Below, one piece after another: positions 39,720 through 47,685 of a stretch of DNA of 64,000 nucleotides. This stretch comes from Streptomyces roseolilacinus. GTDB taxonomy: Bacteria > Actinomycetota > Actinomycetes > Streptomycetales > Streptomycetaceae. Each line of letters opens with the position of its first letter. Within the stretch, counting starts at the first letter, position 1. Where the stretch lies: assembly GCF_014649335.1 (NCBI RefSeq), contig NZ_BMSV01000008.1, positions 62,001 to 126,000 of the forward strand. The letters run 5' to 3'. A model generated the notes under the pieces. The model saw nothing but the letters and a program-made list of their open reading frames with translations, was not told where the DNA came from and made no database searches. The translations under genes and the position numbers were made by a program.

Positions 39720-41057
39720 GTGACCACCCAGCCGCGGCGCCGCCCGCGCGTCCTCATCGTCGGAGCCGGTTTCGCCGGCTACCAGACCGCCCGCGAACTC
39801 TCCCGCACGCTGCGCGGCCGCGCCGAGATCGTCCTGCTCAACCCCACGGACTACTTCCTCTACCTGCCGCTGCTGCCCCAGGTCGCCGCCGGCGTCCTGG
39901 AACCCCGCCGCGTCACCGTGTCCCTGCCCGGCACCCTCCGCCACGTACGGCTCGTCCTCGGCGAGGCCGGACGCGTCGACCTCGAAGCGCGCAAGGTCCA
40001 CTTCACGGACCCGGAGGGCACGGAGGGCGAACTCGGCTACGACCGGCTGGTCCTCGCCGTCGGCAGCGTCAGCAAGCTGCTGCCCATCCCGGGCGTCGCG
40101 GAGAACGCCACCGGCTTCCGCGGCCTGCCCGAGGCGCTCTACCTGCGGGACCACGTCACCCGCCAGGTGGAACTCGCGGCGTCCGCGGCGGACCCCGCCG
40201 AGTGCACCTCGCGCTGCACCTTCGTCGTGGTCGGCGCCGGCTACACCGGCACGGAGGTCGCCGCCCACGGGAAGATGTTCACCGACGCGCTGGTGCGCAA
40301 GCACCCCGCCTGGCCGAAGGACGTACGGCCCCGCTGGATGCTCCTGGACGTCGCCGACCGCGTCCTGCCCGGACTCGACAGGCGCCTGTCCGACACGGCC
40401 GACCAGGTGCTCCGCTCCCGCGGCGTCGACGTCCGCATGGGCACCTCCGTCAAGGAGTCCACGTCCCGCGGCGTCCTGCTGGACAGCGGGGAGTTCGTCG
40501 AGACGCGCTCCCTCATCTGGTGCGTCGGCGTGCGCCCCGACCCGCTCGTCTCCCAGCTCGGACTGCCCGTCGAACGCGGCCGACTGGTCGTCACCCCGCA
40601 GCTGGAGGTGCCGGGGCGGCCGGGCGTCTTCGCGTGCGGCGACGCCGCCGCCGTACCGGACCTGCACCGGCCCGGCGAGTTCACCCCCATGACGGCGCAG
40701 CACGCGTCTCGGCAGGGCAAGGTGGCCGCCCGCAACGTCGCCGCCTCCCTCGGCGTCGGCGACCCCGCCCCGTACCGGCACAGCGACCTGGGCTTCGCCG
40801 TCGACCTCGGCGGGGTCAAGGCCGCCGCCAACCCGCTCGGCGTCCCCCTGTCGGGGATCGTCGCCGGGGCCGTCACCCGCGGCTACCACCTGGCCGCCAT
40901 GCCCGGCAACCGGGTCAGGGTGGCCGCCGACTGGCTGCTCGACGCCGCGCTGCCCCGCCAGGCCGTGCAGCTCGGCCTGGTCCGCTCCTGGCAGGTCCCC
41001 CTCGACACGGCGTCACCCGAACTGGCCAAGACCGGCCCCGGCCCCCGCGAGGAGTGA
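39720..41057 (+). CDS. ndh: Type II NADH dehydrogenase (NDH-2)
   Basis: A 445-residue flavoprotein of the single-subunit, non-proton-pumping NADH:quinone oxidoreductase type. FAD loop VLIVGAGFAGYQTAREL at the N-terminus, NADH loop VVGAGYTGTEVAA at about 170, and the second FAD motif VFACGDAAAV. YLPLLPQVAAGVLEPRRV is characteristic of NDH-2. The C-terminal amphipathic region should attach it to the membrane. GTG 39720 has GGGAGG a few bases upstream. One base separates its stop from the transketolase start, so they are co-transcribed, an odd metabolic pairing. Confidence 0.9.
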   Translation: MTTQPRRRPRVLIVGAGFAGYQTARELSRTLRGRAEIVLLNPTDYFLYLPLLPQVAAGVLEPRRVTVSLPGTLRHVRLVLGEAGRVDLEARKVHFTDPEGTEGELGYDRLVLAVGSVSKLLPIPGVAENATGFRGLPEALYLRDHVTRQVELAASAADPAECTSRCTFVVVGAGYTGTEVAAHGKMFTDALVRKHPAWPKDVRPRWMLLDVADRVLPGLDRRLSDTADQVLRSRGVDVRMGTSVKESTSRGVLLDSGEFVETRSLIWCVGVRPDPLVSQLGLPVERGRLVVTPQLEVPGRPGVFACGDAAAVPDLHRPGEFTPMTAQHASRQGKVAARNVAASLGVGDPAPYRHSDLGFAVDLGGVKAAANPLGVPLSGIVAGAVTRGYHLAAMPGNRVRVAADWLLDAALPRQAVQLGLVRSWQVPLDTASPELAKTGPGPREE

Positions 41058-41058
41058 C

Positions 41059-42903
41059 ATGGAACCCGAGGAACTCACCGAACTCGCCCAGCAGCTGCGC
41101 GCCGACGCGGTGCGCGCCTCGGACGCGGCCGGATCCGGCCACCCCACGTCCTCCATGTCGGCGGCCGACATCGCGGCCGTCCTGCTCGCCCACCACCTGC
41201 GCTACGACTTCGACCGCCCCGACCACCCGGCCAACGACCGGCTCGTCCTCTCCAAGGGCCACGCCTCGCCCCTGCTGTACGCCCTGTACCGGGCCGCGGG
41301 CGCCGTCGACGAGGACGAACTCCTCACCTACCGCACCCTCGGCAGCCGCCTGGAGGGCCACCCCACGCCCCGGCTGCCCTGGGTGGACGTGGCGACCGGC
41401 TCCCTGGGGCAGGGCCTGCCCGTCGCCGTCGGCATGGCCCTCGCCGGGCAGCGCCTGGACCGGCTCCCGTACCGCGTGTACGTCCTGTCCGGCGACAGCG
41501 AGATGGCGGAGGGCTCGGTCTGGGAGGCCGTCGAGCACGCCGCGTACCACCACCTCGACAACCTCACCCTCGTCGTGGACGTCAACCGGCTGGGCCAGCG
41601 CGGCCCCACCCGCCACGGACACGACCTGGACGCGTACGCGCGCCGCCTCCACGCCTTCGGCTGGCACATCGTCGAGGTCGACGGCCACGACGTGCGGGCC
41701 CTGGACGCCGCCTTCGCGGAGGCCCGCTCCACCACCCGGCAGCCCACCGCGATCCTCGCCCGCACCCACAAGGGCCGCGGCGTCGAGGCCGCCGAGGACC
41801 GCGAGGGCCTGCACGGCAAGCCCCTGCCGGACGCCGGGTCGGCGATCGCCGAACTCGGCGGCGTACGGAACACCCGCGTCCGGGTCCAGGCCCCGCCGGA
41901 CGGCGAGCCGCCGGCCGTGCCGCGGGACACCCGGCCCGAGCTGCCGCGGTTCGACGTGGGCGACGAGGTCGCCACCCGCACGGCGTACGGGCACGCGCTC
42001 GAAGCGGTCGGCTCGGCCCTGGGCCGGGTCGTCGCCCTCGACGCGGAGGTGAGCGACTCGACGCGGACGGAGTTCTTCGCGAAGGCCCACCCCGACCGGT
42101 ACTTCGAGTGCTACATCGCCGAACAGCAGCTGGTCGCCGCCGCGGTCGGCCTGGCCGCGCGCGGCTACGTGCCGTACGCGTCGACGTTCGCCGCGTTCCT
42201 CACCCGGGCCCACGACTTCATCCGGATGGCCGCCGTCAGCCGCGCCGGCATCAATCTCGTCGGCTCGCACGCCGGTGTCGCCATCGGCCCGGACGGCCCG
42301 TCCCAGATGGGCCTGGAGGACCTGGCGATGCTCCGCGCGGTCCACGGCAGCACCGTCCTCTACCCGTGCGACGCCAACCAGACGGCCCGCCTCGTCGCCG
42401 CCATGGCCGACCTCGACGGCATCCGCTACCTGCGCACCACCCGCGGCGACCTGCCCGTCCTGTACGGGCCCGACGAGGAGTTCCCGATCGGCGGGAGCAA
42501 GGTGCTGCGCCGCCACGACGGGGACAAGGTCACCGTCGTCGCGGCGGGCACCACCGTCCACGAGGCCCTCAAGGCCGCCGACGTGCTGGAACGCGACGGC
42601 ATCCCCGTCCGCGTCATCGACCTGTACTCGGTCAAGCCCGTCGACGCGGACACCCTCCACGAGGCCGCCGGGCAGACCGGGTGCCTGCTGACGGTCGAGG
42701 ACCACCACCCGGAGGGCGGCCTGGGCGACGCCGTCGCCGAGGTCTTCGCGGACGGCCGCCCCGCCCCCCGGATGGCCCGGCTGGCCGTGCGGAACATGCC
42801 CACCTCGGCCGCCCCGCAGGAGCAGCTGCACGCGGCGGGCATCGACGCCGAGTCCATCGCCGCCGCGGTGAAGCTCCTCGTCGAGCGGGTGATCGCCCCC
42901 TGA
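41059..42903 (+). CDS. tkt: Transketolase (single-chain, short type)
   Basis: A 614-residue thiamine-diphosphate enzyme. The N-terminal domain has GSGHPTSSMSAADIAAVLL, KGHASPLLYALYRAAG and SGDSEMAEGSVWEAVEHA (ThDP/Mg site); the pyrimidine-binding domain has FECYIAEQQLVAAAVGLAARG with the catalytic Glu; the C-terminal domain carries VTVVAAGTTVHEALKAADVL. The layout resembles archaeal/eukaryote-like split transketolases joined in one chain rather than the 700-residue pentose-phosphate enzyme, so it is probably a second, specialised transketolase. It follows ndh by one base and ends before a strong terminator. Confidence 0.9.
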   Translation: MEPEELTELAQQLRADAVRASDAAGSGHPTSSMSAADIAAVLLAHHLRYDFDRPDHPANDRLVLSKGHASPLLYALYRAAGAVDEDELLTYRTLGSRLEGHPTPRLPWVDVATGSLGQGLPVAVGMALAGQRLDRLPYRVYVLSGDSEMAEGSVWEAVEHAAYHHLDNLTLVVDVNRLGQRGPTRHGHDLDAYARRLHAFGWHIVEVDGHDVRALDAAFAEARSTTRQPTAILARTHKGRGVEAAEDREGLHGKPLPDAGSAIAELGGVRNTRVRVQAPPDGEPPAVPRDTRPELPRFDVGDEVATRTAYGHALEAVGSALGRVVALDAEVSDSTRTEFFAKAHPDRYFECYIAEQQLVAAAVGLAARGYVPYASTFAAFLTRAHDFIRMAAVSRAGINLVGSHAGVAIGPDGPSQMGLEDLAMLRAVHGSTVLYPCDANQTARLVAAMADLDGIRYLRTTRGDLPVLYGPDEEFPIGGSKVLRRHDGDKVTVVAAGTTVHEALKAADVLERDGIPVRVIDLYSVKPVDADTLHEAAGQTGCLLTVEDHHPEGGLGDAVAEVFADGRPAPRMARLAVRNMPTSAAPQEQLHAAGIDAESIAAAVKLLVERVIAP

Positions 42904-42922
42904 GCCGCCCCGCGGCGGTGCG

Positions 42923-42954
42923 GGGCGCCGACGGCCTCACGGCCGTCGGCGCCC
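42923..42954 (+). terminator. Terminator after ndh-tkt
   Basis: Perfect 14-bp arms (42923-42936 and 42941-42954) around TCAC, followed by TTCT, 20 bp past the tkt stop. Confidence 0.88.
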
Positions 42955-42977
42955 TTCTCCGTCCTCCCCGTCCCCGC

Positions 42978-43025
42978 ATCCGGCGAGCCCCGCACCCGGC
43001 GAGCCCCGCACCCGGCGGGCCCCGC
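42978..43025. repeat. Three 16-bp tandem repeats
   Basis: Units at 42978-42993, 42994-43009 and 43010-43025 differ at one position each (first unit ATCCGGCGAGCCCCGC). They lie in the 305-bp gene-free gap between tkt and the baeRF gene. Confidence 0.7.
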
Positions 43026-43070
43026 ACCCGACCCCCGCGCACGCACGGCGAAGACCCGCACGATCAAGCA

Positions 43071-43120
43071 ACCAAGGCCCCTCCCACCACCAAGGCCCCT
43101 CCCACCACCAAGGCCCTCGC
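43071..43120. repeat. 18-bp tandem repeat, 2.5 copies
   Basis: ACCAAGGCCCCTCCCACC at 43071-43088 and 43089-43106, then a partial copy to 43120. The rest of the gap (to 43208) shows no gene; TATAGC near 43170 could be a -10 but has no partner. Confidence 0.7.
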
Positions 43121-43208
43121 ACGGCGAAGGCGCCCGTCCGCGCGGAGGGCTGACGGGCGCCCCGGTCCTGTATAGCCCGCACCGGCCGCCGACGGCCGGC
43201 CGGTCGGC

Positions 43209-44372
43209 TCACATGGTGGCCGCTTCGGTCTCCTTCTCGTCGTACGGCCAGCGCAGCAGCGCGCCCAGCCCGCCGACGGGCAGGTCGTCCTCGATCTCCG
43301 GCCGTACGCGCAGCACGTCCGCGCCGGTGGCCAGCGCCGACCTCAGCAGCGCGTCGTCCGCCCGCGCGGGCAGCGGCTCGGTGTCGCCCAGGTACTGCGT
43401 CTCCGTACGCCGCACCGCCACCTGGTCCGGCTGGGCGCCCACCCACACCTGGCGGTGCGCGTCGGGCCCCTCGGGCCGTATCAGCAGCTCCGCGATCCGG
43501 TGCTCACGGGCCGCCTCGACCAGCGCGGGCACCCCCTCGGCGGCGGACGCCCCGGCCGCGCTCGCGCCCTCGGCGGCGCGGGCGGCCCGGAACCGGTCCA
43601 GTTCCGCCTCGGCGGTACGCCGCAGGAACGCCTCCTTGGCGGCCCGCACGTCGTCGTCGAGCCGCTCCCGGCGCGCGCCGGCGGCCCGGCCGCCGTGCTC
43701 GCTCTCGACCACGTCGGCCGTCAGGGCGGCGGGCAGCCGCTCGTGGACCGAGCGGCGCTCGCGGACGTCGCCCGCCAGGACGACCAGGTCGACGCCGAGC
43801 CCCGGCACGGCGTCCGCGACCGCGTCGGCGATCTTCTGCGCGTTCTCCTCCCAGGTGTTCTCCACGCTGAGCTGGAAGTGGCGTTCGGACCAGGCGTTGC
43901 TCGACGTGCGGTGCAGCGGCCAGTCCCGGCCCTGCACCTGCCCGGCCGGCACCGCCCCGATGGGGCTGCGCAGCTCCAGGTCGGCACCGGTCCGGTCGAT
44001 GTAGGCGACCAGGCACACGGGTTCCTGCGCCGCCAGGTCCAGCAGCGGCCCCAGCCGGGGCAGCGCCGACCAGTACACCTGGGACGGCGCGAGCGGCCGT
44101 ACGGCCAGCGGCGGGTCGAGGACGACCTCGCCGTGCGTGGCGAACACCGCGCGTCCGGCCTCGCCCGCGGGGCGCGGCCAGTCGGACAGCGCCTCGTGGA
44201 CGGCCCGCACGGTCGCCTCGTCGCAGCCCTGGGCGGCGAGTTCCTCGCAGGCGTTGCGCGCCGTGAGCTCCTGGCGCCACTGGGCGGACTCGTCCATCCG
44301 TGACGTGTCGAGGTACACGCTCGCCCAGGGGCCCGGACGGTCGTAGAGACTGGTCAGAAAGGCGAGTTGCAT
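43209..44372 (-). CDS. baeRF/Rv2629-like protein (Vms1-type release-factor fold)
   Basis: A 387-residue protein of the Rv2629 group: WASVYLDTSRMDESAQWRQEL at the start, CLVAYIDRTGADLELRSP, DLVVLAGDVRERRSVHERLP and a C-terminal VGAQPDQVAVRRTETQYLG. The family has an eRF1-like fold and is named after Vms1/Ankzf1 peptidyl-tRNA hydrolases; a role on stalled ribosomes under stress is possible but unproven in bacteria. ATG 44372 is preceded by GGAGG. A sigma-B-type promoter lies about 40 bp upstream, in line with the dormancy/stress setting of Rv2629. Confidence 0.82.
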   Translation of the reverse strand: MQLAFLTSLYDRPGPWASVYLDTSRMDESAQWRQELTARNACEELAAQGCDEATVRAVHEALSDWPRPAGEAGRAVFATHGEVVLDPPLAVRPLAPSQVYWSALPRLGPLLDLAAQEPVCLVAYIDRTGADLELRSPIGAVPAGQVQGRDWPLHRTSSNAWSERHFQLSVENTWEENAQKIADAVADAVPGLGVDLVVLAGDVRERRSVHERLPAALTADVVESEHGGRAAGARRERLDDDVRAAKEAFLRRTAEAELDRFRAARAAEGASAAGASAAEGVPALVEAAREHRIAELLIRPEGPDAHRQVWVGAQPDQVAVRRTETQYLGDTEPLPARADDALLRSALATGADVLRVRPEIEDDLPVGGLGALLRWPYDEKETEAATM

Positions 44373-44410
44373 GGCTCCCTCCCGGAGGCCGGAATGTCCG
44401 TCTCGCCCGA

Positions 44411-44435
44411 GTACCCGTGGGCCCGGCCGCCACAC
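44411..44435 (-). promoter_or_regulatory. Sigma-B-type promoter of the baeRF gene
   Basis: On the minus strand GTGT (plus 44432-44435), 15 bp, GGGTAC (plus 44411-44416): full match to GNNT-N14-16-GGGTAC. Confidence 0.6.
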
Positions 44436-44506
44436 GGGTGCGCTGCTGTCGCGTGGACCGGCGTCCCCGCACAGAGTGGAAGTCCGACACGACGCGGAGG
44501 TGACCC

Positions 44507-45082
44507 ATGTCCGGCAGCCCGCTCCTCGACCGGCACGCGGAGGCGCTCGACCTGTTCTCGTCGCGCGTCCACGCGATCAGGGGGGACCAGTGGGACGCGC
44601 CCACCCCGTGCAGCGAGTGGTCCGTCCGCGACCTGGTCAACCACCTGGCCGGCGAGCAGATGTGGGTCGTCGACCTGGTGCGCGAGGGGCGGACCGTCGC
44701 GGAGGTCGGCGACCGGTACGACGGCGACGTCCTCGGTGACGACCCGGTCGCCGCGTGGGACCGCGCCGCGGCGGCGGCGCGGGACGCCTTCCGCGAGGAG
44801 GGCGCCCTGGACCGCACGGTCAGCCTGTCGTCCGGCGACACGGCGGCCACCGCCTACTGCTCCCAGATGACGGCGGACGCGGTGGTCCACTCCTGGGACC
44901 TGTCGCGGGCGATCGGCGCGGAGGAGCGGATCCCGCCGGCGCTGGTGGACTTCGCCCTCCAGGAGTTCGCCCCGTACGCCGACTCGCTGCCCTCCTCGGG
45001 CCTCTTCGCCGACCCGGTACCGCCGGCGCCGGGCGCCGACGCGCAGACGAAGCTCCTGAACTCGCTGGGCCGCCGCCCCTGA
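44507..45082 (+). CDS. TIGR03086-family metal-binding protein (DinB/maleylpyruvate isomerase-like)
   Basis: A 191-residue four-helix protein. PLLDRHAEALDLFSSRVHAI, TPCSEWSVRDLVNHLAGEQ and MTADAVVHSWDLSRAIG are the three family landmarks and carry the His ligands of a divalent metal. Such proteins are mycothiol-dependent isomerases or transferases in actinobacteria, or simple metal proteins; the reaction here is unknown. GGAGGTGA precedes ATG 44507. Divergent from the baeRF gene, followed by a hairpin. Confidence 0.85.
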   Translation: MSGSPLLDRHAEALDLFSSRVHAIRGDQWDAPTPCSEWSVRDLVNHLAGEQMWVVDLVREGRTVAEVGDRYDGDVLGDDPVAAWDRAAAAARDAFREEGALDRTVSLSSGDTAATAYCSQMTADAVVHSWDLSRAIGAEERIPPALVDFALQEFAPYADSLPSSGLFADPVPPAPGADAQTKLLNSLGRRP

Positions 45083-45114
45083 GAGGGGAACGGCGGCGGT
45101 GGGGTGATGCCGGC

Positions 45115-45149
45115 GCCGCGCACCGGGCCCGTGGGGCGCGGTGCGCGGC
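45115..45149. terminator. Terminator between TIGR03086 and DJ-1/PfpI genes
   Basis: Perfect 11-bp arms (45115-45125 and 45139-45149) with a 13-nt loop between convergent genes. Confidence 0.75.
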
Positions 45150-45157
45150 CGGGGCGG

Positions 45158-45709
45158 TCAGGCGGCCCGGGCGCCGGCCTTGCGGAACTCCTCGGTGAAC
45201 GCCGAGCAGAAGGCGGGCAGGTCGTCCGGCTTGCGGCTGGTGACCAGCGTGCCGCGCCCGTCGTCGGAGACGACGACCTCCTCGTCGACCCACTCGCCGC
45301 CCGCGTTGCGGATGTCCGTGCGGAGGCTCGGCCACGACGTGAGGCGCCGCCCGCGCAGGACGTCCGCCTCGACGAGGGTCCACGGCGCGTGGCAGATCGC
45401 CGCGACCGGCTTGCCGGCCTCGAAGAAGCCGCGGACGAAGGCCACGGCCTTCTCGTCCATGCGGAGCGCGTCGGGGTTGGCGACGCCGCCCGGCAGGACC
45501 AGCGCGTCGTAGTCGTCCGGCGACGCCTCGTCGACCGTCCGGTCGACGGGGAACGTGTCGGCCTTGTCCAGGTGGTGGAACGCCTGGATCTTCCCCGGCT
45601 TCGTGGAGACGAGCTCGGGGGAGTCCCCGGCGTCGGTCACCGCCTGCCACGGCTTGGTGAACTCGACCTGCTCCACGCCCTCGGGCGCCATGAGAAAAGC
45701 TATGCGCAC
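45158..45709 (-). CDS. DJ-1/PfpI family protein (type 1 glutamine amidotransferase-like)
   Basis: A 183-residue protein of the PfpI/YhbO group. Landmarks: RIAFLMAPEGVEQVEFTKPW, YDALVLPGGVANPDALR, and the nucleophile elbow PVAAICHAPWTL with the reactive Cys followed by His. Relatives act as stress-induced deglycases/chaperones or intracellular proteases. Start GTG 45709 is set by the conserved N-terminus. It is third in a likely operon DUF2795-CBS-DJ-1 (gaps of 21-22 bp) driven by a sigma-B-type promoter. Confidence 0.9.
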   Translation of the reverse strand: MRIAFLMAPEGVEQVEFTKPWQAVTDAGDSPELVSTKPGKIQAFHHLDKADTFPVDRTVDEASPDDYDALVLPGGVANPDALRMDEKAVAFVRGFFEAGKPVAAICHAPWTLVEADVLRGRRLTSWPSLRTDIRNAGGEWVDEEVVVSDDGRGTLVTSRKPDDLPAFCSAFTEEFRKAGARAA

Positions 45710-45731
45710 GATGAGTGCCCCTTCCTCGTCC

Positions 45732-46172
45732 TCATACGGTTTCGGTGTTGGGTTCCGCCCTGCTGATGTCCGCGAGGGCCGACTCCGGGTCCTGCGAGAT
45801 CGCCAGGTCCCCGAGGCTGACCACGCCGAGCGGCCGGCCGTCCTCGACCACCGGCAGCCGCCGTACGGCGTGCCGCCGCATCAGCCGCACGGCGGTCGCC
45901 ACCTCGTCGTCCGGACCCACGCACACGGGGTCCGGGGTGCACACCGTCTCGGCGTTCACGGTCAGCGGGTCGGCGCCCTCGGCGACCGCCCGTACGGTGA
46001 TGTCCCGGTCCGTCACCACCCCGACGAGCAGGTCCCCGTCGGCGACGAGCACGTCGCCGATGTCCTGCGCCCGCATCAGCTGGGCCGCCTCGACCAGCGA
46101 GGCGTCGGGGCGGACGGCGGCGACGCCCGCCGTCATGACCTCTCTCACGAGCTGTGCCACGGCTGTCGTCAC
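45732..46172 (-). CDS. CBS-pair domain protein
   Basis: A 146-residue protein made of two CBS motifs: VREVMTAGVAAVRPDASLVEA with DVLVADGDLLVGVVTDRDI, then TVCTPDPVCVGPDDEVATAVRLM with RLPVVEDGRPLGVVSLGDLA. CBS pairs bind adenine nucleotides; stand-alone forms modulate partners or sense energy state. GTG 46172 is taken as start, though GGAGGGA is very close to it. Second gene of the DUF2795-CBS-DJ-1 unit. Confidence 0.92.
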   Translation of the reverse strand: MTTAVAQLVREVMTAGVAAVRPDASLVEAAQLMRAQDIGDVLVADGDLLVGVVTDRDITVRAVAEGADPLTVNAETVCTPDPVCVGPDDEVATAVRLMRRHAVRRLPVVEDGRPLGVVSLGDLAISQDPESALADISRAEPNTETV

Positions 46173-46193
46173 TCCCTCCGTCGCCCCTCGTCG

Positions 46194-46556
46194 TCACCTG
46201 CGGTGCAGGGCGACTGCCACGTCCTGCACGCTGCGGTACGTGCGGTCCCCGGGGAGGTCCTCCACACGTTGCGCGAGCGGATCGGGGGCGTGCCGCTCCC
46301 GCAGGACGCGCAACAGGTCTCCCCGGTGCGCCGGGAACGGGGTGCGGGCGAGGTGCCGGGCCAGTTCCAGGCGCAGCGCCTCGAACGTGTCGCCCGGTAC
46401 GCGCCCGTAGGCCAGGTCCGGGTCGTCGTCGGCCACCGGCTCGGGGTCGTGCCACTCCTCCGTCCGAGTGGGGTGGCCTGACCGGAGCAGCCCTTCGAGC
46501 TGGTGCTTCATCGCGTCGTCCTGACGCCGGCTGAGCCGGTCGCTGCCTCGCTGCAT
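46194..46556 (-). CDS. DUF2795 domain protein
   Basis: A 120-residue protein. MQRGSDRLSRRQDDAMKHQLEGLLRSGHPTR matches the DUF2795 start by eye; the second half LELARHLARTPFPAHRGDLLRVLRERHAPDPL is helical and resembles the repeat that defines that family. Function unknown; members are common in Streptomyces stress regulons. ATG 46556 has GGAGGG upstream. First gene after a fully matching sigma-B-type promoter, divergent from a small membrane protein gene. Confidence 0.78.
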   Translation of the reverse strand: MQRGSDRLSRRQDDAMKHQLEGLLRSGHPTRTEEWHDPEPVADDDPDLAYGRVPGDTFEALRLELARHLARTPFPAHRGDLLRVLRERHAPDPLAQRVEDLPGDRTYRSVQDVAVALHRR

Positions 46557-46595
46557 GGCGCCCTCCCAGGTGCGCTGGTGTCGGTCGCCGGGCGG

Positions 46596-46619
46596 GTACC
46601 CGACGCGGCCGCCGCAAAC
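46596..46619 (-). promoter_or_regulatory. Sigma-B-type promoter of DUF2795-CBS-DJ-1
   Basis: On the minus strand GTTT (plus 46616-46619), 14 bp, GGGTAC (plus 46596-46601): exact consensus, with a leader near 30 nt. Confidence 0.72.
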
Positions 46620-46640
46620 CCCGCAGGTCGCCGCCCGCCG

Positions 46641-46665
46641 GTTTGAGCGCGAGGGGGCAGGGGAC
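46641..46665 (+). promoter_or_regulatory. Sigma-B-like promoter of the small membrane protein
   Basis: GTTT (46641-46644), 15 bp, GGGGAC (46660-46665), one mismatch in the -10. It is back to back with the promoter at 46596-46619. Confidence 0.5.
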
Positions 46666-46706
46666 TCGCCGCTGCGGCCGACCGGGTTCGGACGGAGGGA
46701 CGGGCG

Positions 46707-46877
46707 ATGGACGTGACGGCCGTACTGATCGCCGTGCTGCTGCCGCCCGCGATGCTCGCGGTGGTCATGGCGATGGCGGGCTACGAGGACCTCGTCCTGC
46801 CGGCCGACCCCACCGACCCGGCGACCGAGGCGAAGGACCCCGCGACGGCCGAAGGAGGCGACACCCCCCTGCCCTGA
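46707..46877 (+). CDS. Small membrane protein (56 residues)
   Basis: A short gene: ATG 46707 to TGA 46875-46877. VTAVLIAVLLPPAMLAVVMAMAGYEDLV gives one membrane span at residues 3-23, followed by an acidic Pro/Ala/Thr tail. GGAGGGAC lies 8 bp before the start and a sigma-B-like promoter precedes it, which argues for a real gene despite its size. Function unknown; small membrane proteins of this type are frequent in Streptomyces stress responses. Confidence 0.62.
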   Translation: MDVTAVLIAVLLPPAMLAVVMAMAGYEDLVLPADPTDPATEAKDPATAEGGDTPLP

Positions 46878-46880
46878 ACG

Positions 46881-47150
46881 CCCGGCGCCCGAGGCGAAGG
46901 GGCGCGCCCGCGCCCAAAGGAAGAGCGTCCACCCCACACCCGGCGAGCAAACCGGCGGCTTGTCCGACTGTGGCCCTGCAGCTCCCGCCCTGTGCCCGGC
47001 GCCTGAGGCGAAGGGGCGCGCCCGCGCCCAAAGGAAGAGCGTCCACCCCACACCCGGCGAACAAACCGGCGGCTCGTCCGACTGTGGCCCTGCAGGCTCC
47101 CACCCTGTGCCCGGCGCCTGAGGCGAAGGGGCGCGCCTGTGCCGAAAGGG
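46881..47150. repeat. Repeat family A: two full 114-115 bp copies and a partial third
   Basis: Copies begin at 46881, 46995 and 47110 with CCCGGCGCC. The first two are nearly identical along their whole length (a few substitutions and one inserted G); the third is cut after about 40 bp. Open frames cross the array on the minus strand but lack starts, ribosome sites and conservation logic, so I treat it as noncoding. Confidence 0.8.
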
Positions 47151-47177
47151 AGAGCGCGCGCAGCCCCCGACGAAGGA

Positions 47178-47320
47178 GGGGGCGAGCACGGTCGACCGTC
47201 GGCACAGGCTCCCAGCGCCCCGGAGCCGAAGGCGCCCCCAAAAAAGGGGGGCGAGCACGGTCGACCGTCGGCGCAGGCTTTGCCGCCCCGGAGCCGAAGG
47301 CGCCCAAAAAAGGGGGGCGC
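47178..47320. repeat. Repeat family B: 69-bp copies with a 12-bp palindrome and A6 tract
   Basis: Two copies (GGCGAGCACGG at 47181 and 47250) and a partial third. Each holds ACGGTCGACCGT, a perfect palindrome, and ends in a C-rich/A6/G-rich hairpin. After 47320 the DNA up to the sigma factor gene shows no gene, only the promoter candidate at 47522. Confidence 0.75.
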
Positions 47321-47521
47321 CTCACCCGAACGGCGCAACACCGTCCCCCCGGTCGCCACCCCGCCGCACCCGTTCCCCACGTCCTCGGGGTGGCGTGCCG
47401 GATCTGCGGGTATACCGCGGCGCGCATCCCGAACCGACCGGTGGGGCCGGTGGCCGCCGCCGCCTTGGTCCCGTCCTGCGCGGGCCGTTCCGGGTGATCG
47501 GTCGGAGAGTGGGTTCAAGGC

Positions 47522-47546
47522 GTTTGCCACCGCGGGCCCCGGGCAG
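47522..47546 (+). promoter_or_regulatory. Sigma-B-like promoter candidate for the sigma factor gene
   Basis: GTTT (47522-47525), 15 bp, GGGCAG (47541-47546), two mismatches in the -10. The same GTTT-N15-GGGCAG form is found before the ANTAR gene (49963-49987). The leader would be about 130 nt. Confidence 0.4.
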
Positions 47547-47685
47547 GCGCATCTCGTGCTTCGGACCGGAGGCACGCCCGTGGGAGCGGACCGCCGCTCC
47601 GGGCGTGCGTGTCCACGTCCGGTCCGAGCGGAGCTTCCCGGGGTGACAGCCAACCGTCAGCGCCGTTCAGGGAGCTGAGAACCAC

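Noticed and set aside
42978..43120. A CRISPR-like array
   Set aside because: Units are 16 or 18 bp without unique spacers; these are simple tandem repeats. No cas genes are present.
43141..43180. A tRNA or small RNA near the TATAGC sequence
   Set aside because: No cloverleaf, CCA end or T-arm sequence could be drawn; the block is short repeats and GC stems.
46765..47653. Long open frames on both strands over the repeat block
   Set aside because: They have no ribosome site or good start, encode repeated Arg/Ala/Gly low complexity, and are explained by the DNA repeats.
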